Assembly: GCA_002917075.1 (NCBI GenBank)
Contig: NTMA01000033.1
Location: 186,001-250,000, forward strand
Direction: 5' to 3'
DNA from: Hawksworthiomyces lignivorus
Taxonomy: Eukaryota; Ascomycota; Sordariomycetes; Ophiostomatales; Ophiostomataceae
Length of the DNA stretch: 64,000 nt
Shown: one piece after another, positions 32,627-45,280 of the stretch
Numbering within the stretch: the first letter of the stretch is position 1
Layout of the letters: every line of letters starts with the position of its first letter
Translations under genes and position numbers: made by a program
Notes under the pieces: generated by a model
Told to the model about the DNA's origin: nothing
The model's input: only the letters and a program-made list of their open reading frames with translations
Database searches by the model: none

Positions 32627-35600
32627 TTCTTCGTTTGCCCGCAGTAGCTCTGCTAGAACATCACATAAGAGTATGAAAGGTCAAGATGTGGTGGTGTAAA
32701 ATGGGAACCCTTCACAGGTGAAAACCAAAAGCGGCCCCAAAGCTACAAAAGAACAAAGTTGGTCATTATATTTATATTCACCAAATGATCCACTTTAACC
32801 TATACACAGACAGTAGCTCCTTAAGGAGAGGAAACTTTACTGCCGTATGGGCAATATAAAACAAAGCGGGAAAAATCTGTAGCGAACAGCATATTAACCC
32901 TCCTATCCTAGTGCAAATAGCAGGAGGAAGACTGAAAGAGACATGTGCTCAGGAAGGGCTCTGAATTAAGCTTTTCCCCAATGAAAGTAATGAGGCTAGA
33001 TAATAGAGGCCTCTATTCTAAATCTCGAAGCCATTACCTTACAGGTAAAAGGAAGACGGGAGGCAAAAGAGAACGAAGAAATGTGAATGTTCTTATGTCA
33101 AATATTAACTTCCCCTCTCTGCTCATATCGGCTTAATTAAAACTGAAACTTTGCTGTTGCCATCAGTCTCCAGGTAAACTACGAATATCAAAATCACCTC
33201 ACGTTCTAAAAAAAGAAGGAGAGGAAAGGAGAAAATAAAAGGGGAAAAGAGAAGTTCTTATATTCTCGGTGATAGGTGGTCTCCTTCCAATCAAGCAGGC
33301 GAATCCTTCTGTCTCGATTACGTGAGGCTTTCCTATATAGAGTTACTAAAGATTCATTTTCAACACTGAATCTTCAGCCAAATTGGGGCCTTTATAAATT
33401 GGGTTAAGGAAATACATTCAGTACCGCTATATAGGTGCTATACAATATGTAGAGAAGGTGTGTCGTTTATATTAATTCCATAAACAAGCTGCGAGGGAAG
33501 CGAAATTGTTTAGCATCAAATCAGTTTTTGCTCTACTTGCTTCTAATTTATGTTTCTAAATGACGAAGAAAAGGGAAAACGTTAAACAAGGAACGCTTCT
33601 CTAAGTTGATTATACTTTTGTGACCCAACTGGTTCGTGTATGATTGTTCAGTCTTACGCCGCTTGTCGTCAATTATTGTCTTTCTAATATTTTTGAGCTT
33701 CTATATCCAATTCTATGGGATCTTTCGTGAATAGATATAGATATATATATATATACTTCAATTACTTTCTTGCATGTGAAAGTCTTTCTTTTCTCGGAAA
33801 TATTCTTGATTTTATTGTAATTTGTGAAGGGCAGAACAAATCATGTCTCGAGTAATAAAAGCCAAAGGTATATCCGATTTTGCGATATAAAAATACGGGA
33901 TCTATGCGATACCAATGAGCGCCACAAGAGTTTCGTAAGACTCCCAATACGTTTACTGACATGTGCGCTAGATATTTTTGCCATACAAATAAAATCAGAT
34001 CATGACAATCTGGTAGCCTTCTAAATTATGTGTTGAAAAATAATTAGGAAATCATCTTTACTTTACGCGTGTTTAATAGCTCAATATACCTACTAGTCTC
34101 GACAGTCTTGATCTGTCGCGCAGCTGGAGCCGCCCTTCTAAAATTCCTATTGCTTTACAAAGCAAAGAACGCCACGTGGCAGGATTGCCACTAGGATTTC
34201 TTCAGCCTTGATAGCGCTGTTTAGTGTGGTCATTATTGATCTACTGCGCTGCTCTCATGAAGAAGCTTCCCCCCCCCCAGGGTTCTCTCGAAAATCGAAA
34301 TTTTAGGTATGTTTTCCAAGCTACAATGTATCCACGAGAATCTCGAGACCCAGACCTCAAACAACGATTACATAATAAATTGTTGGTGGTAGAAGTTGAA
34401 ATACACCGGCGTTTACCTAGATCTTCTCACACGTCTAGGAAATCTCGGTAAGAAGGATTAAACGTGTTGAATAAAAAAGATACACATAAAGACAGTTAAA
34501 AATGGCTTAATACGTTAAAGAAAAATAAGTGAAAAAGAAGAAGCTCGCCAGCCTCTCCAGTTTCTTACTTGCAGGAAGCTGGAATGAAGCAACAAATTAC
34601 ACTCAGTGCTGTCTCTCTTAGCATTGAAAGTGCCCACCACTGCCTCACATAAAAAATGAAACGGTTCGTGTCAGCTGCCTAAAGCCTACTTAGATACGCT
34701 TCGCAAAGGATTATGACCAGTTTCACGAGAGTGACCTCTTAGGGGGCTTCGGTGCCTAACTGCATTTTTCCGACTTCAAAATCACCGGTTGTACGCAGCA
34801 TATTTAGAGATGACGAATTCGCGATCTGCTGGTAGACATAGTTAGTCGATTATTCTTTGTCCCTATATTAGTTACGACTGACACTTGTTAAGAGGTATAA
34901 AGACATCAAGCTCCGCAGTAGATGTCAAAAAGCTGAATATTGACCTGCCACTACAGCTAGCTGACTCAATAGTTATTGGACTTTTGCTCGCATATTATCA
35001 CATGAATAGCTCAAGAAATCTTCGAAAAAAAGTATACACGGCCTCTTTCAAAGAGTATACTGCTTTTAACGATAAGAGAAAAGGAATTGGAAACTGCCTC
35101 GCACAGAATCTCCATTACATGAGCACTGTATTTCAGCGCCTTGTGTCTACTTTCAATTCTTTTCCTCTAGTGATACTAGTACCGTTTTCAATTGTTGATA
35201 TAGATTTTTGTTGTATTTGCTTGTGTTTTTGCGGAGAAGACCTTATCCGATCTCAGTGTGGTATCACTTGACATATGACCGCTCAATGTAATTAGGCATT
35301 TTTCAAATCTTTTTATATAAAATAAACCGTTCGTGTGGCCACGGGATTCCTGCTTCCAGGGGAAGGGCACGACGCCAACTCAAAAGGTTTTAAGCATGGG
35401 CTTCGATTATCTGCAGCAATTTTCGTCTTGTTGCATTAGGTATTAAAGAAAGACGCATACTTAAAGATCCGCTGTGCATATGGGTTAGCGTCATATTTTC
35501 GTTAAAAGTCTTTGCAGCGTTGGCCAGATTCATACACGTCAAGTCGCATCCTCACCCATCTGTACCGTCTAGCGTTGCTACGCCAGGCTTAATGCATGCC

Positions 35601-37592
35601 CTCTACGGATTTTCCCAAAATGTCACGGGTGGCCTGTCTCTTTCTAAAATAATTCATATTTTAGGAGAGGAACTTCCATGCCTTGGCTAAGCTTGTTTTG
35701 TGCACAGCGCCAATAATCCCAACCAGTGGTGCAAATTTAAAGTCATAGAGGACTTCTTATAGAATGCCTGAACTAAATAAGAAATGATCATTGAATCGGA
35801 CTGAGGAACCAACAATACAAAATGAGGACACTAGATGATCAAACACAGCGTTGTCGTAGATCTGGACGCCGCCTTATGACAAAGTGAGATGCGGCTGGCG
35901 ATCTTTCTGCGATGATAAGGAGGCTAAGAATTTTAAAATGATGATTTGAAAATTGGGATTTTGCGGTAATGAACCTATGCGTGGCAAACTGGTCCGGTCA
36001 CTGTTGTGTGTGAGATGCTACTTTTCGCTCCTTCGAGCGCTGCCACCAAGGCGGGCTACTCTACCCGCGGAATACGCAATTAAGCAGTAATACTTTCTCT
36101 GGCTGTACTGTTCCCAAGCTATGATGAACATGTGGTGCCGATGTAACCCACCTGATCCGGGGAAGTCTGATCCCTGTCGCAGTCGGTCAGCTCATGGAAA
36201 ACCTGAGTCGCGCACGGCACTCGCCCAACTAATGTTTTGGCTAGTCCTTCTGTTGTCATATTCCATTTTGAAAAGAGGGCAGTTCTAGCGATGAATTTGC
36301 TCTGGTCTTCCTTCTCTGTGAAATTTGCTTAGGACAACTGTGAGATCTTTATCAAAGAGCCTCCAACGCCACAATATGCGCTGCAAGAAAAACGGCGCAG
36401 CAATCTGGGTTGCACCGCATTGCAAAGCCCAGCCCAGTGTTCCAAGGCTCTGTATGTAAGGATGCGCGGACAGAGCAGACCGGTCGTGCGGCACAGTACA
36501 CAACTTAATTTGATCCTTTCTCCTGTATAAACTTGGTTCGCAGGATGCTTTATTGGTGTGCGAAAGACTACTTCCTAGAGAGACTACTTCCTATATTTTC
36601 TGGTTCAGCTTCTGCCTCACCGGCTGGACAGTGTCAAGGCGCACGGCAGGGGTGCATTTGGTGTGCTGGCAAATCGGCCGCCTTTTCGAAACGCAGGACG
36701 ATGCAAGAAGAGTGCTTCGCAGAGCAGAAAAGAAAGGCATTGCATCCTTCAGTTGATTTTCTTAAAGGCACTTTATACTTGACTGATGCTTTGTTTCATT
36801 ATTGATTACTGCTCGTATCCGTGTTAGAAGTGGTCACAATAATTGGCATTCTATGAGCATCTGCTTTTTGTGTTGTTGCTGCTGCCTTTGCCTCCTAGTT
36901 CATGCTTGCTCCTCGGTCTCCATCCTGCATTTGGCTCTTTCTCACACTAGCTAACTAGGTAGCTTTACTCAATTGCTTTGCACGGACGGTTGTTGTCGAT
37001 CGCACCCCAGAAAAAGTAACTTCATCGTAGACGGCACAGGTGAACCTGAATATCTTCGGTACCCTTTACTTGCAGAATCTCCCTCTGTTCACCTGGCCAT
37101 GCTTCCAAGGTCTCCCATTTTGATTATTCTGTCGCACAGTCTTTTCCAACCCATTCCCCACATCTTCTACGATTTCTTTTTCTTTTTTGCCTTGCACAAC
37201 TACCTTGTTTTGAATTTCTTCCTTTCTTCTTTGCTTTTAGTATTTTTGACTATTCTTCAGACGTTCTCTCGATAGCACCGACGTTCAGCTTCATTCGCAG
37301 ATGTCGTTCCTGCGAACAACATCAACATACACGTCTAATGCACAACGGTTCAACAATGACGAGCAAACGTCAATTTTTTGAAGCTTGTTAATATCTACCA
37401 GCGACGAACGAACAAAAAGATAATCGCAGGTTCGAGACGAAATAACCTCCATGATCGCAGAAAGTTGTACGATATAATACAGAAAAAAAAGAGAGAAGAT
37501 TGTTCGGAAACGCCACCCTCCGCCATTCTTTTACTTTTTTTTTGTTTACAGTTTTTTTTAATCATACCATTTCAACTGCCTCTTTTCTTGTC
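32627..37592. other. Gene-poor 5-kb interval
   Basis: No supportable gene. The left end is the DHA1 promoter and the right end the promoter of the rhodopsin-like gene, CT-rich from 37100 to 37260 as is common before fungal start sites. Between them is AT-rich DNA with a TA microsatellite near 33736-33755, a C10 run near 34266 and a perfect G-box palindrome GCCACGTGGC at 34171-34180. A TTG-initiated plus frame at 34885-35271 and overlapping frames at 36285-36805 lack domains. Confidence 0.5.
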
Positions 37593-39281
37593 ATGATTTT
37601 CACTTTATCATCAGCGATCGCAACAGCTACGGCTACGGCTACGGCTACGGCTACGGCTGCTGCCGCGATCAGCCCAGCCCCAACGGCATCACCAGGTAAA
37701 GGGGGTACAATAAACGCAACTTTGCCTCTCGGCGATACGTCTGAACTACCACACGACAGCAGACAGGGCGACATTATAGCTTGTGCTGTCATCATACTAT
37801 TACTTGCTGGTGGATTTGTGGCGGCTCGATTTTACACACGGATGTTCATCACTCGAAATCGCCTTGGAAGCAGCGAGTGGCTTGTTTTAATAGCTTGGGT
37901 ACGTTTTCTTGCGTCAAATTCTTCATTTATTCCATTTCATCAATTCAAAGACTAATTAAGTGATTTGGCAGATATTTGCGTTGGCTACAACAATACCCGA
38001 GATCTTTGGTATGTGTCTTCATGGCTCGCTTTTGAGGTTACTTTTCTGTAGACGTCCAGTGCGTCTCGCGTCTCTTCTCATGACTAATAGATATAACCCA
38101 GAGGTTTCTTATGGTATGGGAGCCCATATCTACGACTTGCCATCGGGTAAACCGAATAGCGTTGGCATCGCCGAGTCGCAGTGGATCTCGATATTATTCT
38201 ACTCTCTTTCTCTCACTTTTAGCAAGCTGTCCATCTTGATGTTGTATATCCAAATATTTTATCACAGTTGGATCCGCCCGGCAAGTTTTGTGCTACTCGC
38301 TCTCGTCGGACTATCACAGATCTGGGTGGTCTACGTGGTGTTCAGCGCATGCACACCCTTGGCAGCGTTCTGGGACACGAGCATCGTTGGCGCCACCTGC
38401 CATCCGCAGGCGTACTGGTTGAGTAATCAGTATCAACTAATTGCGACTGATTTTTTGATTTTCCTACTGCCCCTTCCAGTGATATGGACACTTAAGGTTC
38501 GCCTTCGCCAGAAGATTCTGTTGATCTTCCTATTTGCTCTTGGATTTTTGTGAGTCCTTCACCTCCCGGCCCTTCTTTACACCTCGCTATCGTTATAATG
38601 GAAATTTGATTCTAATAGGGTCTCAATAGCGTCTGCACCATCTCAGTTCTCCGTATCGTGCTCATAATGCCACTCCTAAATAACTCAGGAGTTGATTTCA
38701 CGTACAACAGCTCCCCAGCTTACTACTGGACAACAGTTGAGATCAATCTAGCCATCATGGTTGCGTGTGCTATCACCCTTAAACCTCTTATAAGCCGTTT
38801 CCTGCCGAAGTTACTCTCATCCCACCCCTATTACGAAGAATCTGGAGAAGGCCATCCGCAGAGCAAAGATGGAAGCCGGAGCACGGCAGCAGCAACAACG
38901 GTAGGAGGAAGTGGTGGAGGCCGCAAAGGAACAACAGCGGGAATTGGAGGTATTTTTTCCCGCAGCCGTCGTGGCCTTCTCCGCGACCCCCTTACTACCT
39001 TTGGCTCTATTCCGACTCGGCCACCTATTGGTAGCGCAGCAGATGATGATACGCAAGCCCTTCACACCATGCACTCGCGGGCGGGTTCCATGGTCTCGAC
39101 AGCTGACGGGTCCGCCGCGGATAAATCAGCTATTGTGCACAGCAGTAAAATCGACGAAGAGATGGCCGCATCATCTCTGCATGGCGAGGAGTTTGTTGGC
39201 CAGCAAGGCTTGCAACTCGACGACCTGCGACCACAGTCTGCCATACATAACACACCAAGTGATCAGACGCTAAGAGTATAA
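37593..39281 (+). CDS. Rhodopsin-like seven-TM integral membrane protein (fungal Rhodopsin_dom type)
   Basis: Fungal integral membrane protein of the SAT4/Pth11-like rhodopsin-domain group. Four exons (37593-37898, 37972-38008, 38102-38549, 38630-39281) join in frame to 480 aa. Donors are GTACGT, GTATGT and GTGAGT, and acceptors follow CTAAT branch sites. Seven hydrophobic segments are visible: IIACAVIILLLAGGFVAARF, LVLIAWIFALATTIPEIF, ISILFYSLSLTFSKLSILML, FVLLALVGLSQIWVVYVVF, LIATDFLIFLLPLPVIW, LIFLFALGFFVCTISVLRIV and INLAIMVACAITLKPLI. Family hallmarks are EVSYGMGAH after TM2, FSKLSILMLYIQIF and the PLAAFWD loop. The N-terminus is an extracellular-type Ala/Thr repeat plus NAT sequon, and the C-terminal 140 residues are a Ser/Gly-rich cytosolic tail. 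There is no CFEM domain. Signalling function and ligand are unknown. Confidence 0.85.
37626..37655 (+). repeat. (GCTACG)5 hexanucleotide repeat inside the rhodopsin-like CDS
   Basis: Five perfect copies of GCTACG encode an Ala-Thr dipeptide array near the N-terminus. The unit is a multiple of three, so copy-number change would alter length without shifting frame. Confidence 0.9.
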
Positions 39282-39819
39282 TAGTTAATTGGGTTAATGT
39301 TTGTCTTGTATTGATATTTTTTTGCTCGGATTTATTATTTTTTTTGCGTTTCGATGTCGCTGTACAGCATTTTAAGCGGGGTTCTATGGATATGGTCTGC
39401 GATGGTACAGGGCTGGATAGGTATACAAACCTACTATGGGAGCTGGTCCTTTCTATGCAAACAAAAAACTCACAACCAAAAGGGCAGAAGAGCAAAACCT
39501 GAGATTAATAAAACAGAAGCCGTCAGAAAGGAATGCAGTCTCTCCGTATAAATGCACGCGTCCAATAATTTTGAACTAGCTGCGACACATCTAGGAACTA
39601 AGACTGCATTGTTCAATATGTAATGCTCTTTTGGTTATTTATTTATTTTTTCCTTTGAGGCTCCATTCATATTCGCTTTTATTTGCAGATTTGACATAAC
39701 TATTAAGGAAGGAATAACGAAGGCAAGAAGCTATATGCCTTGCAACTTAAAATTAGTAAAGTACATGTGAAGTTGTATAAATACTCATAAGAAGTGATTC
39801 CGGATAAACCGGAAATCCG
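39282..39819. other. Intergenic: 3' flank of the rhodopsin-like gene, upstream of the tRNA
   Basis: AT-rich, with several T runs. No gene seen. Confidence 0.6.
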
Positions 39820-40002
39820 GGTCCTATGGTGCAGTGGTTAGCATGGTGCTCTTGTAAGTTTCCTCAATATGGTTATTCTCGACTGCGGTTTTAAGATCGC
39901 CTAGCTAACAAGCTGGATTACAGATAGATTCAGGCGGCGTAAAGTCACTTGTTTACTATGATAGTAATGCACAGGTCGTGGGTTCGAACCCCACTAGGAC
40001 CA
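39820..40002 (+). tRNA. tRNA gene with about 110-nt intron, probable tRNA-Thr(UGU)
   Basis: The 5' half at 39820-39856 gives an acceptor strand GGTCCTA, a D-stem GTGC/GCAT with AGTGGTTA loop, a GTGCT anticodon strand and loop CTTGTA. The 3' half at 39967-40002 gives TGCAC, variable loop AGGTC, T-arm GTGGG-TTCGAAC-CCCAC, acceptor TAGGACC and discriminator A. The acceptor, D and T stems pair completely. The anticodon stem pairs at four positions with a T-T opposition next to the loop. T at position 33 makes the anticodon TGT (Thr). The GGTCCTA acceptor stem is more usual for Gln, so the isotype is not certain. The intervening 39857-39966 would be an intron at the canonical 37/38 site, long for a tRNA. 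It contains TTACA, able to pair with the anticodon region. A and B boxes are intact. Confidence 0.75.
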
Positions 40003-40006
40003 ACAA

Positions 40007-40015
40007 TTTTTTTTT
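40007..40015 (+). terminator. Pol III T9 terminator of the tRNA gene
   Basis: A run of nine T starts four bases after the tRNA discriminator base, a standard RNA polymerase III stop signal. Confidence 0.85.
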
Positions 40016-40230
40016 GCTCCCTTTTCCTTATAAAGAAAGTTATGTCTAGACGAGCGTATTCTGTCTTATTTATTTAATTTTTCTTTTTTTCAAAAAAAAG
40101 TTTTCAGTTTATATATTGCTTTAACATTTGTTGCCTCGCTTAAAGCCCCGTCTTCCTGCGTATTTCTTCTATGTACAAACGAAAATAGCTTTGAAGTCTC
40201 TGACGCATTTTTCAGTGACTACATGCAACC

Positions 40231-43200
40231 TTACAACAAGGTGAAGCCTGCTTCCTCTAGCTTTTTACCAGAAGGTAACATCGGCCTACCTTGCATGGGA
40301 AATGGCCAGAACAGAGGATTATCGAGGTTGTCCGCAGCTTTGGCCAAAGATGCAGAAGCCGCGCTGCCTCCAACAAAGAAACCTTTGGATATTCCCGCAT
40401 CCAGAACTCCCCAGCTGCAGTCGAAGTCCGGCTCCGCCACATTGGGAGAAAAGAAATTTAGACTCGTTGTGAGCGGCCGTAGCAATCGGTCGCTGTCGAC
40501 GTCTTCCATGCCGCCTCGCGGCGACTTGGACACTGGCGCAATAATGACGTCAATGTTCCATTTCCTTGCCAGGTAACGCAAGATATTGAGTGCCTGCTCG
40601 GCAAAATGGTGGCAAGGAACCATCTCCGTCAAGTCGGCAATGCCACGATTAATAGAATCGGAGACTCTAGGGTCCAGCTTCACACTCCGGTTAATGCTTT
40701 GACTGCTTCGGCTTGTGTTTTCTGAGCTGCCTCGGCTCATACTATGGTCATCGCTTTCCTTTGGCCTTCTAGCCAGCCCTGGTTCCGCCAACGGTATTGT
40801 AGTTGCTGCGATATCGGCCCCTGGGGGCAAGTCAGCGTTGGCAGATGCTGCTATGGCTAGATGCATAATGGATGATGTGAGGACAAAATATGGAACAAAA
40901 GAGGGCGTTCGCTGCAGAGTATACAACTGCGAATATGATCGAAGGAGTCCCTGGATAGCGTCGGCAGCCTGAAGGCAAACGTCCTTGGGTGTGATGCTAG
41001 ACCCGATGATCCGTAATTTGATGAGAGGTCGAAATAGGAGAAGAATAGCAAAGTGGTAGTACATGCTAAGAGAATCTTAAGTCAGCCATTGGTGTTCAGT
41101 ATTGGTCATTTGGACGTTTATTTATGTTGTTATTTCAGAAGATGAAGAAAAAAAAAAATACGATGAATACATACTGAGCGAACAGGACAGCTGGAGTAAA
41201 GTTGTGTCCTAATCGAAGAACTTCCGGAATCGAATCGTACCAGTTGAGGTACTGGGTATAGATGTGAAGCAGGTCGCGGCTGGTGAGAGGGCGACCAGGC
41301 GAGTGGAGGATATAAAGCGACTGGTGGACTAGCTCGCTCAATTCACAAAAGCATTTGTATACTGATCGCACATTGGAGGGCTGTTGACAGGAGCGCTGAA
41401 GCGGAGCACCTAGAAATGGGAAAGAGTAAGTTTAAAATCCAAAGCGGCTCAACAGTTGAAGCATCAGCCAGGCTTACCATCGTCGGTATATGGTATCCAT
41501 AAAGATGCCTCAATATCACCTATAATGGCCGGTTTTGGTGGTAGTATAGGAAAGCACGAAGTCTGTGGAAGCGACCCGGTAGCAAGAGACCATGCGCTGA
41601 ATAGCGAGACGTAGTGCACGGTTAGAGACAAATTGGATATGGACGGCTCGGCCTATGCATAGGGATACAACGTACTGATCAAGGGCGAAGGCACCCCAAA
41701 AGGTAGCGGCTTGGACAGCAATCTCATCTTCGTCACCATCATCATTTTGAATTCGATGCAGGCCCATTTCAATGGCGAGCCGGATACTCTGGCCAGCATA
41801 ATACCAGCTCTCCGAGTCGCGACCGCAACTGGCTTCGCGAATTGACATGATACCAAGGGCCTGGATGGTAGTGAGGCAGTGATGGTTGTCTTCGAGATAA
41901 AACAACCGCTGGCACTCCTTAAAGAAATGGTCACCAGACGAGTAAGGGTTGTCAGGGACGGCACGAGTGTTGGGCTGCGTGGAAAAGCGGCAGCCGAGGG
42001 CTAGCAGAGCGTTTACCAGAATCGGAGAGCAGTAGCGTTGACGTCCCACTTGAAAGTCGCGCAAAAAATGCTCCTTGCTGAGCGAGGCAAATGTAGGATA
42101 TTCCCAGCAAAAGTAGAGCGCAAGCAAATGCTGCACTAAATTCGAATCTGCCGAAACATTCGTCCAGGTACTCGCCGGCACCTGCATCTCTGGCGCAGAC
42201 GGAGCTAGTATTTGCTCACGTCCTCTGTAACGGGCAGCTTCATTCCCGCCAGGCTGATGCTCGAGGGATCCGATATTCTCGACCCATGACCCGACTCGTG
42301 ACTGCGGCGGTATATTCCAGTCTTGGCGGGAGTTGCTCCGGGTGGACGTAGTTTGGCTAGTGGCTGAGAAAGGGTCACCCCATGGGCTGTCATGCTGGTG
42401 AATCGAAGGTGGATGATGGTGATGATGGTGATGCTCCAAGTGCCCTTGCCCTGACCCAGGGCCACCAGAAGCGCCGCCCCCACCGCCGCTACCTGTGGGT
42501 CCACCTGTGCCGGTGATACCCGGGCTCAGGGCCGGAACGCCGCCCGGGGAGAACGGCGTGTAAGAGCCCCCAGTAGTAACAGGATATGCAGGAGGTAATT
42601 GACGGTGGAATGAGGGCGGTATGGATCCGGGGGTGGGCGCGCTGGTCTGGGGGCCGCCTGCGTCAACCCATTCGGAAATATTATCAACGGTCTCGCCGTT
42701 GTGCAGTCGCTGCAAGACCTCTTCCCACATCTCAGGCCGGGACAGGGCAGTAAGAACCGTATCGCTATTCCGCTGGCGGCGGCGCAGATGTTCGATCTCG
42801 GTGCGCAGGTCTTCTTTTGACTGGCGAACAGGAAGCTCATAGATGCACTCTACGTCGCGCTGCATCCTGCATCGACCACATGGCTTGCGACCGTCGCACT
42901 GTTTGCGTCACAAGACAGTTAGAAACGAGTCGCAACTGAAAAAGAAAGCACATGTACACGCAGAAATGAATCCGGGGCAATCAATAGGGGGAGTATGCAA
43001 GGCATAGGGAAATGCCCACCTACCTTTACGCGCTTCTTCCGACACTCGTTGCAGGCATTCGGAGTCACCACGCCGACTCCTCGACGCCTCTTTGATAGCT
43101 GTTGCTGCGACATGTTCGTGGGTGTGGTGGAGGAAGTCGCGGCGCCTGAGCCTGAATCAGACTCTGGTGGCGCGCGTTGCTTGCCCTTACCCGTTGTGCT

Positions 43201-43275
43201 CGCAGCGGCGGAAGCTATCGTGGAGGCGGGCCCAGAGCCAGACCCAGACGGAGTGTCTTCGTCTTTCGTGTCCAT
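40231..43275 (-). CDS. Zn2Cys6 transcription factor, NirA-like
   Basis: Nuclear DNA-binding regulator. Five exons (43024-43275, 41676-42898, 41478-41596, 41175-41409, 40231-41065) join in frame to 887 aa. The Zn2Cys6 cluster spans the first intron: Cys at 75, 78, 85, 91, 94 and 102, in the pattern CX2CX6CX5CX2CX7C. A basic linker and coiled coil (KEDLRTEIEHLRRRQRNSD) follow. A Gly/Pro/His-rich region includes about nine consecutive His. The fungal-specific transcription-factor middle domain starts near residue 335. After splicing, the conserved block DHAWSLATGSLPQ ... PPKPAIIGDIEASLW is restored, continuing to MYYHFAILLLFRPLIKL. The C-terminal motif CSWGVLDAG/FFVGG resembles the NirA subgroup. 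The ATG at 43275 is the first in frame. Target pathway is unknown and no nitrate genes are nearby. Confidence 0.88.
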
Positions 43276-45280
43276 GAGGCCTGGTATTTCCTATAGCTTC
43301 CTCGAATCTATCCAGTGGCAATTTGCATCCTAGACTTCAGGCGCTGCCAGCCCTTGAAGCTCTGCGAACTTCTAGAGCTCCTCCAAGGTGTGTACCTGCG
43401 CGTTAGGAATCACACGTGCGCCAATTCAATTCTCGGGCGCCCGCACTCGCGACAGGAATAAAGGGGGGGGGGCCAGCGAAACGCGCGAACAGTGGACCAT
43501 CCTCGCAAGAAATGCCGTGGGATTGGAAGAACAACCTACAGAGCAAACGACTTTGTAGCTTGTGTTCCGTTGTCGTGATTGCTGGTCTAGGCGCATCGGC
43601 CGCGGGGAATAGGATAGTGGTGGGGGGGGAGGAGCAGGACGGGGAGGTTGGGAGACGGGATTAGTTTGAAAAAAGAGAAACGAAATCGTAACAAAACAGA
43701 CAATAGGACCAAAGGACCCTCGAAAGTAATGTCGTAAACTAGGAAACTATGAACAACACGACGTGACAGAGGAAAGAAAAGAAGAAGAGAAACAGGGAAA
43801 TAGAAGAGGAATGAATGAGCAATGAACAATAAAACGAACTGTCCCAAAGTTGGACCTTCTCACGCCGGTGCGCATGCGGCGTTACCTCCTGCAACGACCC
43901 TGTAGCGCATCCGTTGCGGGGTGGCGGGAAACTTTTTTTTCTTTTTTTTCGTCTTCTTTGGCTTTAATTTTAATAGCTATCCCCCTTTCTGCTCTATCGC
44001 ATATTATCTGATCCTCTATTTACTTGTGCGGGGGAGGAGGTAAACGAGGGAGGGGATAGTTCCAGCTTTCTTCTCTTTTTTTGCGTTAGTGGCAGTTTTC
44101 TCACCGAAAACCAGCGAAAGGAGGCTGAGAATGTGAATCCCATGGTAAAATTACGCCGTACAGTAGAAAGGATTCATTGTACACCATAACTAGTACATAC
44201 TGTTCTCCAATGTACTCGTACGCTGCATATTAAAGAACAATGGAATATTTGCTTATTGCTTCGGCACGTTCTAATACCCTACATAAAAGACATGTACTGC
44301 ATGTATCTATTGCTTTATCGCTTGAAGCTGTTCATTATTGACACGGCAGCATACTATTTATAGCTAACCAGCGGCCTGGGTGGCACAAGTCAATGGAGCT
44401 CTGTGCAGAAATCAATTGCCCAGGAAAGCTGCTGTGTTTTGCAATATCAAATGTAAATAAGAAATACACACACAAAATGCGAAGAACCACACTTTCAAGG
44501 TGGTGGACGTAGTATCTTTATTTGCAGCTTACGAGTTCCCTTGCAAAACAGGATACTCTCTACAGGTAATCGAAGAGCTGAGAGCTGGTTTTCATGTCTT
44601 TTACGTCTGTTGCCTTTTGCCCGTTGCCCGACCAGCTCAAACACCTCGGCAGTTTGCTTTGTCTAGCGCTGCTGCCCTCTAGTAAGACTGAGAATAATGT
44701 GCACGTCGACGTTCGTCTCAATATCCTCTTGGTAGTGAGAAAAGCAGAAGACGTGGTATCAAGCGAAACCAAAATGGGCAATTTTAAATTCGTTGAGATG
44801 TGTTAATTGGCATTACAGATCTCAGCAACTCAAGAATAGCACAAACTACAATGCGAATTACGATTTCGTGTGTCTGCCCAGAAGCTTACCTGGGGATAAG
44901 CTTTCTCGACCCTTGCGCCCTGCATCACAAGCGTTGTACCTCAGACAAGAAACTAGACTCTGGAGAATGCTGGATATGCAAAACAATGCAAAAGCTAGTC
45001 GATTGGGCATAACGGCGAATCCCGAAAAAAGAAAATAATTCGTAGAGAGCTGAGAACAGCTTCATTTCGCTTGTGTCGCCTTTTGATATCAGATGTTACA
45101 ATGCTTAATTTTATTTTACCGTCCCGAAGTTCTCATCTCCAAAAGACAATTGCGCCCAAATAGACCCTCCTAAAAAGTAAAAAAAGAAAACACTGCCGGC
45201 TGGCACTAAAATACATATACAAGAATTACAACTACATGAAACAAGTTCTCATCCTGTTTCTATGAACATCCCCCCCTACT
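43276..45280. other. Intergenic: promoter of the Zn2Cys6 gene, 3' flank of Brl1/Brr6
   Basis: No firm gene. GA/CT-rich and G-run sequence lies near 43460-43640. A plus frame at 44800-45012 is Cys-rich in its second half but has no recognisable fold or signal peptide. Opposite-strand frames overlap it. Confidence 0.5.

Noticed and set aside
34885..35271. 128-codon plus frame
   Set aside because: It is TTG-initiated and AT-driven in composition, with no homologous pattern and no intron signals of note.
44800..45012. Cys-rich 70-codon plus frame
   Set aside because: There is no signal peptide, the Cys spacing matches no known effector or finger, and it overlaps other chance frames.
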